Shown here piece after piece: positions 1-4,271 of a stretch of 5,007 nucleotides of DNA; position 1 is the first letter of the stretch, and each line of letters begins with the position of its first letter. Both the position numbers and the translations under genes were made by a program. The DNA comes from Candidatus Sulfotelmatobacter sp. (GTDB lineage: Bacteria > Acidobacteriota > Terriglobia > Terriglobales > Acidobacteriaceae), in the NCBI GenBank assembly GCA_030045935.1, contig JASIEN010000332.1, positions 1 through 5,007 of the forward strand, written 5' to 3'. The notes below the pieces were generated by a model. That model did no database searches. It was not told the origin of the DNA and worked only from the letters and a program-made list of their open reading frames with translations.

Positions 1-363
1 GACGCAGCCGCCGAAAATAGACTCGGCCGTTTATATGCCGAGGGCGATGAAAAGCTGGGAATCGCAGCCGACGACAGACAGGCCGACCACTGGTTTACCA
101 GCGCCGCTGAACACGGCAGCATCTCCGCCCAATACAAACTGGGTCTTCTTTATTGGGGCGGTCATCACGGGCTGCCAAAGGATGTGAACAAAGCCTACTT
201 CTGGGCCGTTTTGGCCCGCGCTGGAGGCCAGGAAGGCAGCAAAGACCTGGCGGCCTTCATCGCCAACGGGATGACCCGGGCCCAGGCTGCCGCCATCGAA
301 GAGCAGGCCGAAATCTGGTACCGCCAGCACGAACCGCAATACAAACCCAGCGCCGGTCACTGA
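1..363 (+). CDS. Sel1-repeat (SEL1-like TPR) protein, 3' end only
   Basis: The reading frame is open from the left edge and ends in TGA at 361-363, giving 120 visible residues; the start lies outside the window. Two Sel1-type helical repeats can be read. Residues 4-39 contain NRLGRLYAEG followed by ADHWFTSAAEHG, and residues 40-76 contain AQYKLGLLYWGG, a lysine-aspartate turn, then AYFWAVLARAGG. These match the family pattern of a small-residue LGxxY helix, a glycine-rich loop and an AxxWFxxAAxxG helix. After the repeats, MTRAQAAAIEEQAEIWYRQH (91-110) is the usual C-terminal capping helix of such proteins. Sel1 repeats form solenoid scaffolds for protein-protein contacts, often envelope-associated or in signalling; the partner cannot be told from this fragment, nor whether a signal peptide exists. 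The gene converges with the TetR gene, with 36 bases between the two stops and no obvious terminator. Confidence 0.88.
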   Translation, partial: DAAAENRLGRLYAEGDEKLGIAADDRQADHWFTSAAEHGSISAQYKLGLLYWGGHHGLPKDVNKAYFWAVLARAGGQEGSKDLAAFIANGMTRAQAAAIEEQAEIWYRQHEPQYKPSAGH

Positions 364-399
364 TCAGCGCAGCGCTCTCGCACGCAGGGCAAAACAGGT

Positions 400-969
400 T
401 TAGAATCTCTGGTTGAGCAGCGAAATAATCGACGTTTTGAACACGGAGCGGGCTTCACGCGCGTCTCCAGGCAGGATCGACTTGTTGATGAGCAATGTCG
501 CCGCACCGTGAGACATCATCCATAAGGACGTCAGCAAACGCTCATGACGATCCCTGGCCTTGCCTAGTTGTTGCTCCAGCCTTTGTCTCATCGCTTCCCG
601 GGCAGGCTGATCCACATTCCCATAGCCCGCGCGGCGTGCCCGCGGGGAGTGAGATAGTTCGTAATTGTGCTGGTAAAACAGTGCATATTCATGGGGATGG
701 GCCAGCGCATAGTCCAGATACTTCTCGCAACCCTCTTCTACGGAATCAGCACGCTGAAGCTCCGCAGCAATCTCCCATCGGATGCGCTGCAATAGACCGC
801 GCAGAATGTCATCGCGGTCATGGAAGCGGCGATAAACCGCCGGCGTATTCGTCCCCGCTGCCCGTGCTACCGCCCGCAGGGTAAGAGAGCTTTCGCCCCC
901 TTTCTTCCACAGCTTTTGGGCCGCATCCAGGATTCTGGTTTCCAAGTCAGGGTCTGGCCGCCGGGGCAT
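400..969 (-). CDS. TetR/AcrR-family transcriptional regulator with WHG-type C-terminal domain
   Basis: A 189-residue protein, a normal length for TetR regulators. The N-terminal DNA-binding domain is clear: ETRILDAAQKLWKKGG (10-25) is helix 1, and LTLRAVARAAGTNTPAVYRRF (29-49) is the helix-turn-helix, followed by HDRDDILRGLL. The C-terminal ligand/dimerisation domain has a YALAHPHEYALFY stretch (87-99) and LWMMSHGAATLL (149-160), whose W150...H154-G155 fits the WHG-type TetR C-terminal domain. The start is the ATG at 969 because GGAG at 981-978 sits 8 bases upstream; an in-frame TTG at 987 would add six residues but has no such site. The gene is divergent from the 1174-1962 gene across an AT-rich promoter region containing repeated palindromes, so it probably represses itself and that neighbour (inference). 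The ligand is unknown. Confidence 0.93.
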   Translation of the reverse strand: MPRRPDPDLETRILDAAQKLWKKGGESSLTLRAVARAAGTNTPAVYRRFHDRDDILRGLLQRIRWEIAAELQRADSVEEGCEKYLDYALAHPHEYALFYQHNYELSHSPRARRAGYGNVDQPAREAMRQRLEQQLGKARDRHERLLTSLWMMSHGAATLLINKSILPGDAREARSVFKTSIISLLNQRF

Positions 970-977
970 GTCAGTTT

Positions 978-981
978 CTCC
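978..981 (-). promoter_or_regulatory. Shine-Dalgarno of the TetR gene (decides start)
   Basis: GGAG on the minus strand, 8 bases before the ATG at 969. It favours that ATG over the in-frame TTG at 987, because the site itself lies inside the extra codons. Confidence 0.75.
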
Positions 982-1002
982 ATCCAAACGATGGCAGTGA
1001 CA

Positions 1003-1025
1003 TTATGTATACATCGTAAATATAA
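1003..1025 (+). repeat. direct repeat, copy 1 (ACATCGTAAA core)
   Basis: A 23-base segment that matches 1078-1100 at 19 positions, including a perfect ACATCGTAAA core (1011-1020) and a shared TTATGT start. The two copies lie 75 bases apart, both between the divergent genes, which suggests a second class of regulator contact or a duplicated promoter segment. Confidence 0.6.
1005..1014. promoter_or_regulatory. candidate TetR operator, left copy (ATGTATACAT)
   Basis: A perfect 10-base palindrome that covers the proposed -10 box of the TetR gene. Its core TGTATACA recurs at 1114-1121 next to the opposing promoter. TetR dimers bind dyad-symmetric sites that overlap divergent promoters, so position and repetition both fit an operator. 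Such AT-rich palindromes also arise by chance. Confidence 0.45.
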
Positions 1026-1034
1026 CAATGTAAA
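1006..1034 (-). promoter_or_regulatory. candidate promoter of the TetR gene
   Basis: On the minus strand, TTTACA (1034-1029, 5 of 6 to the -35 consensus) is followed after 17 bases by TATACA (1011-1006, 4 of 6 to the -10 consensus). A start point near position 999 would leave a leader of roughly 30 bases before the ATG at 969. The -10 element lies inside the palindrome at 1005-1014, as expected for autorepression. The -10 is weak, so this is a candidate only. Confidence 0.5.
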
Positions 1035-1077
1035 GCGATATTCCATATAATCGTTTTAATACAATGAATTTTATTAA

Positions 1078-1100
1078 TTATGTTGACATCGTAAACGTAA
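1078..1100 (+). repeat. direct repeat, copy 2 (ACATCGTAAA core)
   Basis: Second copy of the repeat at 1003-1025, with the ACATCGTAAA core at 1086-1095. This copy contains the -35 box TTGACA and the start of the spacer of the rightward promoter, so a protein bound here would compete with RNA polymerase. Confidence 0.6.
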
Positions 1101-1111
1101 TTATCTATAAG
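1083..1111 (+). promoter_or_regulatory. strong sigma70-type promoter of the 1174-1962 gene
   Basis: TTGACA (1083-1088, a perfect -35) is followed by a 17-base spacer and TATAAG (1106-1111, 5 of 6 to TATAAT). The expected start point is about 1117-1119, inside the TGTATACA palindrome, giving a leader of about 55 bases that holds the Shine-Dalgarno at 1158-1164. A promoter this close to consensus would be highly active without a repressor. Confidence 0.75.
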
Positions 1112-1113
1112 AT

Positions 1114-1128
1114 TGTATACATTTGTAT
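1114..1128. promoter_or_regulatory. candidate TetR operator, right copy (TGTATACA plus overlapping dyad)
   Basis: TGTATACA (1114-1121) is a perfect palindrome identical to the core of the left copy. It overlaps a second dyad, ATACA-TT-TGTAT (1117-1128). The pair lies directly downstream of the -10 box, over the expected transcription start, which is a classic repression position. Confidence 0.5.
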
Positions 1129-1157
1129 CTGGGACCCCTGCTTTATCCAAGCGCAAC

Positions 1158-1164
1158 TAAGGAG
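1158..1164 (+). promoter_or_regulatory. Shine-Dalgarno deciding the start at 1174
   Basis: TAAGGAG lies 9 bases before the ATG at 1174. An ATG at 1169 is out of frame and soon stops, and an in-frame TTG at 1123 would lie almost at the predicted transcription start with no ribosome site. Confidence 0.75.
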
Positions 1165-1173
1165 TTTAATGAG

Positions 1174-1962
1174 ATGTTCTCGTGGGACAATCCCGCCGAC
1201 AGGGTCGCTATTGCTCAAATGAATTCAGAATTGCAGCACGCCCAGCTGGAACTGCTGAGCGCCCAATGTGCTACTCACCAGCTTCGGCTACGTTATAACA
1301 TCGATGATCTAGCTCGCTTTAGCCGGCGCGATGTTCTCCGCAAATCAGTCCAGGCCGCGACCGAGCTGAGCGAGTATTACTCCTCAATCGAAAGGAAAGT
1401 CCCCAGTGCCGAGGCTGTCACCGAAACCTTCAAGCCCGACGAAGACGTTATCGTCGAGGCAATCCGGCGAGTGTCAGCCTATCTTCAGGAGCAGCGCGAT
1501 CATTTCTTCCCCAAGGGCGCGCTTCTCAGCAACCACTATAAGGCGGTAATGTGGCCGTATGTGTCGACCGCTTTTCTCGATCGCGTAAGGATTGTCGAAC
1601 TGGAAGGAAGGCGCGTTCCCAATCCGCCCTTCTACGAGCAATACCGCGCACTGGGTTTCGTAAATCTGCCCGAAGTGACACACATGCCGTCATTGACTTT
1701 TATCGATGTAATCGTATTCAATGAGCGGCTGACAGAAAGAGCCTTGTTTCACGGACTGGTGCACGCAGTCCAGTTTGAAGTTCTGGGGCTGGAACGCTAC
1801 TGCGATCTCTTCGTGCGCGGCTTTCTGAACACTAGGCTCCACTTTTCGGTTCCGCTGGAAGCACACGCGTTTTCCCTTGAGTCAAAATTTGCCGACGCGA
1901 AAGGAAATCGCTTTTCTGTTGAGGACCAAGTCCGTCTCTGGGCCAGGCAGTCGCGCTACTGA
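1174..1962 (+). CDS. uncharacterised TetR-linked protein with degenerate HExxH-like motif
   Basis: A 262-residue protein with no signal peptide or membrane segment visible, so probably cytoplasmic. The N-terminal third (about 1-90) is helical and polar, with a run of Q/E/L-rich residues (MNSELQHAQLELLSAQ) that could be a coiled coil. The C-terminal part has ALFHGLVHAVQFEVLGLERY (190-209) followed by VPLEAHAF (226-233). This arrangement resembles HExxH-x2-Q zinc-peptidase-like families that carry a downstream 'PLE.EA' helix. Here the catalytic glutamate position of HExxH is glycine (codon GGA at 1753-1755), so both histidines (193, 197) and a possible third ligand E229 remain but peptidase chemistry is doubtful. 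I do not recognise a named family. It is divergent from a TetR gene with shared operator-like palindromes, so it is probably that regulator's target. The AT-rich upstream region suggests possible acquisition as a pair. Confidence 0.85.
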   Translation: MFSWDNPADRVAIAQMNSELQHAQLELLSAQCATHQLRLRYNIDDLARFSRRDVLRKSVQAATELSEYYSSIERKVPSAEAVTETFKPDEDVIVEAIRRVSAYLQEQRDHFFPKGALLSNHYKAVMWPYVSTAFLDRVRIVELEGRRVPNPPFYEQYRALGFVNLPEVTHMPSLTFIDVIVFNERLTERALFHGLVHAVQFEVLGLERYCDLFVRGFLNTRLHFSVPLEAHAFSLESKFADAKGNRFSVEDQVRLWARQSRY

Positions 1963-2015
1963 CCCTGGTCGGCTGTCCAGTTAAGTGAAGTGAAGCGCAA
2001 AGGGCTTGCCGGGAT

Positions 2016-2033
2016 TCCGGAGAAAACTCCGGA
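2016..2033. other. perfect hairpin 1 downstream of the 1174-1962 gene
   Basis: TCCGGAG, loop AAAA, CTCCGGA: a 7-base stem with a tetraloop, starting 53 bases after the stop codon. It has no following T-run, so it is not a canonical intrinsic terminator, though it could protect the 3' end of the message. Confidence 0.6.
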
Positions 2034-2034
2034 T

Positions 2035-2054
2035 CTGTGGGCCCTCCCCCACAG
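2035..2054. other. perfect hairpin 2
   Basis: CTGTGGG, six-base loop, CCCACAG. It begins one base after hairpin 1 ends, forming the middle member of a run of three back-to-back stems. Confidence 0.6.
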
Positions 2055-2057
2055 GGT

Positions 2058-2083
2058 TGCCGGGCGGCACAAGCCGCCCGGCA
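2058..2083. terminator. strong GC-rich hairpin 3, possible terminator without U-tract
   Basis: TGCCGGGCGGC, loop ACAA, GCCGCCCGGCA: an 11-base perfect stem that can be extended by G-U and G-C pairs. It is the strongest structure in the gap and a plausible transcription barrier between the 1174-1962 gene and the radical SAM gene. The sequence after it (GCTTGACCG) has no T-run, so intrinsic termination is uncertain. It could instead belong to a REP-like extragenic element. Confidence 0.4.
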
Positions 2084-2135
2084 GCTTGACCGTTCGCGTG
2101 ACACGGGTGATTGCGACCGGCCGCGGAGACGATCC

Positions 2136-2186
2136 ATGAAAAAGGGGATCTGCCTGCGCAGACCGGATGGTAGTGCGCTACTTTGA
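2136..2186 (+). CDS. possible 16-residue leader peptide
   Basis: ATG at 2136 is preceded by GGAG (2125-2128) at 7 bases, a good ribosome site, and the frame reads MKKGICLRRPDGSALL before TGA at 2184-2186. The last codons run through the left arm of the 12-base perfect stem 2173-2202, and the stop codon starts at the last base of that arm and enters the loop, so a translating ribosome would melt the hairpin. That geometry is what a leader peptide or attenuator would show. No strong run of one amino acid codon is present (only a CLRR stretch), and such a short frame can occur by chance. No promoter upstream was convincing. Confidence 0.25.
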   Translation: MKKGICLRRPDGSALL

Positions 2187-2214
2187 ATTTAAAGTAGCGC
2201 ACAACCGACCGGAT
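2161..2214. repeat. long imperfect inverted repeat / hairpin upstream of the radical SAM gene
   Basis: The core is GTGCGCTACTTT (2173-2184), loop GAATTT, AAAGTAGCGCAC (2191-2202): 12 perfect base pairs. Outside it, after an A-A mismatch, GGT (2169-2171) pairs with ACC (2204-2206). After a G-U pair and another mismatch, CCGG pairs with CCGG. The centre is rich in A and T, the base rich in G and C. The 38-base inner palindrome is bracketed by the identical octamer GACCGGAT (2161-2168 and 2207-2214). It could be a regulatory mRNA structure, a protein-binding palindrome or a tiny insertion element. Confidence 0.7.
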
Positions 2215-2251
2215 CATCACAGAGAACTCTCTTGCCTCCTGGCGGTAGAAT

Positions 2252-2258
2252 AAGGAGG
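2252..2258 (+). promoter_or_regulatory. perfect Shine-Dalgarno deciding the start of the radical SAM gene
   Basis: AAGGAGG ends 8 bases before the GTG at 2267 but only 2 bases before an in-frame GTG at 2261. The spacing favours 2267. Confidence 0.75.
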
Positions 2259-2266
2259 AAGTGCCA

Positions 2267-3394
2267 GTGCCCACCCTCCGCGCCATCCTCGACGAGCGCG
2301 TTCACGAAGCCGAATCGCGCCTTGTTGAGAAACTCGACAACAATCGCCTGCGCTGTTTCTCCTGCGGCCATTGCTGCCCGATTCCAGAAGGCCAATCGGG
2401 AGTGTGCAAAGTGCGCTTCAATCGCGGCGGCAAACTCTACGTGCCCTGGGGATACACCGCCGGAATGCAATGCGATCCGGTCGAGAAAAAGCCATTTTTC
2501 CACGCGTATCCTGGAGCGCTTGCTTACAGCTTCGGCATGTTGGGGTGCGACCTTCACTGCTCCTATTGTCAAAATTGGGTGACGTCGCAGGCGCTGCGCG
2601 ATTCGCGGGCAGTCTCACCGCCGCTTGATGCGACGCCGGAAGCACTGGTACGAGATGCGCTTGATCAAGGCGCAAGGATTCTGGTGAGCACCTACAACGA
2701 GCCGCTTATCACGAGCGAATGGGCGGTCGCAGTCTTCAAGGAGGCCAAGGCTGCCGGTCTCATAACCGGCTTCGTTTCCAACGGCAACGGAACGCTTCAG
2801 GTGCTCGAATATCTGCGTCCGTGGCTCGATCTCTATAAAGTCGATCTCAAAAGTTTCGACGACCGCCACTACCACGAGCTCGGCGGACGCATCGGCCCAA
2901 TTCTAGACAGCATTCGCCGCATCCACGCCATGGGGTTGTGGCTGGAAATCGTTACGCTTCTCATTCCCGGCTTCAACGACTCTGACGACGAACTCCGGCG
3001 CCTCACTGAATTTCTGGCCGGAATCTCGCCTGATATCCCATGGCACGTCACCGCGTTTCACGGCGACTACAAAATGACCGAGCCTCCGGATACAACCCCT
3101 GACGATTTGCTGCGCGCCGTCGAAATCGGCCGCCAGGCGGGGCTGCGCTATATCTACGCTGGAAATCTCCCCGGCATGGTCGATGAATGGGAGGACACGC
3201 GCTGTCCGCACTGCCACGCAACTGTCGTCGAACGTTATGGCTACTTCATCAAAGACTATCGGCTGACGGTCCATGGCCGCTGCCCCGAATGCTCGACCCC
3301 TATCCCTGGCCGCTGGTCTGATCGTTTCGAAGGCCAAATTGCCTCCCATCCTTTCCTGCCGCGCAGCCGGTCCGTTTTGTTTACAATCCGGTAG
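2267..3394 (+). CDS. amrS: AmmeMemoRadiSam-type radical SAM enzyme (AmrS-like)
   Basis: A 375-residue protein starting with GTG at 2267 (see the ribosome site), close to the usual family length. It has a cysteine-rich N-terminal segment, CFSCGHCC (30-37) plus C47. The radical SAM motif C94-DLH-C98-SY-C101 in GCDLHCSYCQNW binds a [4Fe-4S] cluster and S-adenosylmethionine. Further TIM-barrel signatures are STYNEP (141-146), FVSNGNG (169-175), KVDLKSFD (191-198) and YAGN (297-300). Two C-terminal CxxC pairs, CPHC (313-316) and CPEC (339-342), could hold a zinc or further iron-sulphur site. The sequence matches the PflA-related enzymes of the AmmeMemoRadiSam system, which usually accompany Memo and AMMECR1 proteins; neither partner is in this window. 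The substrate is not established. It lies downstream of a structured, gene-poor leader, and the lipoprotein gene follows after 46 bases on the same strand. Confidence 0.93.
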   Translation: MPTLRAILDERVHEAESRLVEKLDNNRLRCFSCGHCCPIPEGQSGVCKVRFNRGGKLYVPWGYTAGMQCDPVEKKPFFHAYPGALAYSFGMLGCDLHCSYCQNWVTSQALRDSRAVSPPLDATPEALVRDALDQGARILVSTYNEPLITSEWAVAVFKEAKAAGLITGFVSNGNGTLQVLEYLRPWLDLYKVDLKSFDDRHYHELGGRIGPILDSIRRIHAMGLWLEIVTLLIPGFNDSDDELRRLTEFLAGISPDIPWHVTAFHGDYKMTEPPDTTPDDLLRAVEIGRQAGLRYIYAGNLPGMVDEWEDTRCPHCHATVVERYGYFIKDYRLTVHGRCPECSTPIPGRWSDRFEGQIASHPFLPRSRSVLFTIR

Positions 3395-3397
3395 ACT

Positions 3398-3440
3398 GCG
3401 TCATTCTGAAAATTAGCGAAAGCAGGGAACCCTTCTGCAA
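3398..3440 (+). repeat. degenerate interspersed repeat, copy A
   Basis: Begins GCGTCATTCTGAAAA, passes AGCGAAAGCAGGGAACCC and ends CTTCTGCA. It shares the plan GCGTCAT-YCYGA ... GGGAtC ... TGCA with copy B at 3474-3527. From general knowledge, short elements of this 'GTCATTCTGAGCGAAGCGAAGGATC' type are scattered between genes in Acidobacteriota and some other phyla. It fills nearly the whole gap between the radical SAM gene and the lipoprotein ORF. Confidence 0.5.
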
Positions 3441-4145
3441 ATGCGTGGAGTCCGCGGTGTGTGCAAAGCTCGGGCGTCATCCCGAAGCGCCGCGTTTTCG
3501 CTAGCGGCGCGAGGGATCTCGCGTGCAGCGCGACAGTCCCCTACTCGAACCGCATCAAGTCTTGGTGTCCTGTGCCTGGCGGTCCTCTTGCTCTCTTCCT
3601 GCTCGCCCCGCGACTTCCTCACCCGCCGTCTCGCTTTCGACCTGATTGCCGGTTCCGAAGTGTTCCGCGCCCGACAGCAATTCCAGTTGCGCACCGGCAT
3701 TATCGCCAACAAAGATTACATGTCGCCTGATTATGTGGCCCTGCGGCACCACGGCTGGATTTCCGCTACCAATACTGTTTGCCCTACCAATCTGGCGCCG
3801 CCACCCTGCTGGGACGTCGTTGTCACTCCCGCGGGCGTGGAAACGTTTCAAAGCCTGATTGCGTCCGGTGACGCCGAAAAGCAATCGTTTACCATTCCTA
3901 CAGTCCGGCGTGCACTGATTGCCATTACCGGCATCGCCAGGCTGAGTGGTTCGGCCGATGTCGAATTCACGTGGAAATGGGTGCCGCTGAACGAGGTCGG
4001 GAATGCCCTTTACCCCAAAGATGCCCGCTATCGCTCGACCGTGGGATTTCGCCATTACGATGATGGCTGGCGCCTAGTCGAGCACGCTTCCCATTTCGCC
4101 CAACCTCTCGACGAGGCCCTGCTGAACGCCGAAAGCGAGCAATAA
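3441..4145 (+). CDS. predicted lipoprotein of unknown function
   Basis: 234 residues from the ATG at 3441. A hydrophobic stretch LGVLCLAVLLLSSC (41-54) ends in a lipobox (L-S-S-C54), so the mature protein of 181 residues is probably lipid-anchored in the envelope. The region before it is unusual: 40 arginine-, serine- and alanine-rich residues, of which roughly 12-29 are encoded by the interspersed repeat at 3474-3527. The only in-frame ATG/GTG starts upstream of the signal sequence are 3441 and 3459, and the ribosome site is weak (AGGGAA at 3424-3429, 11 bases before the ATG). The mature part has two cysteines in VCPTNLAPPPCWDV that may form a disulphide, then alternating polar and hydrophobic segments suggesting a beta-rich domain (VEFTWKWVPL, YRSTVGFRHYDDGWRLVEH). 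I recognise no family. It may be cotranscribed with the radical SAM gene, but no functional link is visible. Confidence 0.75.
   Translation: MRGVRGVCKARASSRSAAFSLAARGISRAARQSPTRTASSLGVLCLAVLLLSSCSPRDFLTRRLAFDLIAGSEVFRARQQFQLRTGIIANKDYMSPDYVALRHHGWISATNTVCPTNLAPPPCWDVVVTPAGVETFQSLIASGDAEKQSFTIPTVRRALIAITGIARLSGSADVEFTWKWVPLNEVGNALYPKDARYRSTVGFRHYDDGWRLVEHASHFAQPLDEALLNAESEQ
3474..3527 (+). repeat. degenerate interspersed repeat, copy B, inside the lipoprotein ORF
   Basis: Begins GCGTCATCCCGAA and ends GCGAGGGATCTCGCGTGCA. It contains the stem GCGCCGC (3487-3493) / GCGGCGC (3504-3510) and the small stem GCGAG-GGAT-CTCGC (3509-3522). Copy A at 3398-3440 has the same start and end. This copy lies entirely within the N-terminal coding region of the lipoprotein gene, in a frame without stops. 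Confidence 0.55.
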
Positions 4146-4149
4146 ACCG

Positions 4150-4199
4150 ACTTCCTGTACTCTTTGCTTGCCTTCCTCTGTGTTCTCTGCTCTTGAAGG
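4150..4199 (+). other. pyrimidine-rich intergenic tract
   Basis: The stretch between the lipoprotein stop and the next promoter is strongly C/T-biased (CTTCCTCTGTGTTCTCTGC at 4172-4190). It is bracketed by CCTTC (4171-4175) and GAAGG (4195-4199), which could pair across a large loop. The 'CCTCTGTGTTCTCTG' flavour resembles interspersed CTCTGTG elements I associate with Acidobacteriota intergenic DNA; a match is not proven. Confidence 0.3.
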
Positions 4200-4220
4200 T
4201 AAAAGCGTACCCCCCTAGGC

Positions 4221-4249
4221 TTGAATCGCCTGAACTCGTCGTGTATAAA
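4221..4249 (+). promoter_or_regulatory. sigma70-type promoter of the S9-like peptidase gene
   Basis: TTGAAT (4221-4226, 4 of 6 to TTGACA) and TATAAA (4244-4249, 5 of 6 to TATAAT) are separated by exactly 17 bases. The expected start point is near 4256, leaving a short leader of about 15 bases with only a GGGG (4265-4268) as a possible ribosome site. It implies the peptidase gene is transcribed separately from the lipoprotein gene. Confidence 0.65.
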
Positions 4250-4271
4250 CCTACTTCCCATCGCGGGGCCT

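Noticed and set aside
364..399. Bidirectional terminator between the converging Sel1 and TetR genes
   Set aside because: Only a short GC dyad (AGCGCAGCGCT) without a T-run is present, too weak to call.
970..987. Six-residue N-terminal extension of the TetR protein from an in-frame TTG at 987
   Set aside because: The good Shine-Dalgarno (981-978) lies inside those codons and points to the ATG at 969.
1123..1173. Seventeen extra codons for the divergent protein from TTG at 1123
   Set aside because: The TTG lies almost at the predicted transcription start, inside the operator-like dyad, whereas TAAGGAG at 1158-1164 fits the ATG at 1174.
2086..2114. Possible promoter TTGACC with a -10 near 2109 upstream of the radical SAM gene
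   Set aside because: At 17 bases the -10 would be GATTGC, which matches TATAAT poorly; nearby spacings are no better.
2115..2212. GACCGG recurring at exactly 46-base intervals (2115, 2161, 2207)
   Set aside because: The sequences between the hexamers are unrelated, so the even spacing is probably chance apart from the octamer pair treated separately.
2246..2251. TAGAAT as a -10 box just before the radical SAM gene
   Set aside because: No -35 element lies 16-18 bases upstream, and the transcript would start within the Shine-Dalgarno.
2903..3349. Minus-strand open frame opposite the radical SAM gene
   Set aside because: The plus strand carries unmistakable radical SAM motifs through this region; the antisense frame shows no family features.
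3555..4055. Long open frame on the minus strand opposite the lipoprotein gene
   Set aside because: It has no ribosome site or recognisable domain and is explained by codon bias of the plus-strand gene, which has a signal sequence and lipobox.
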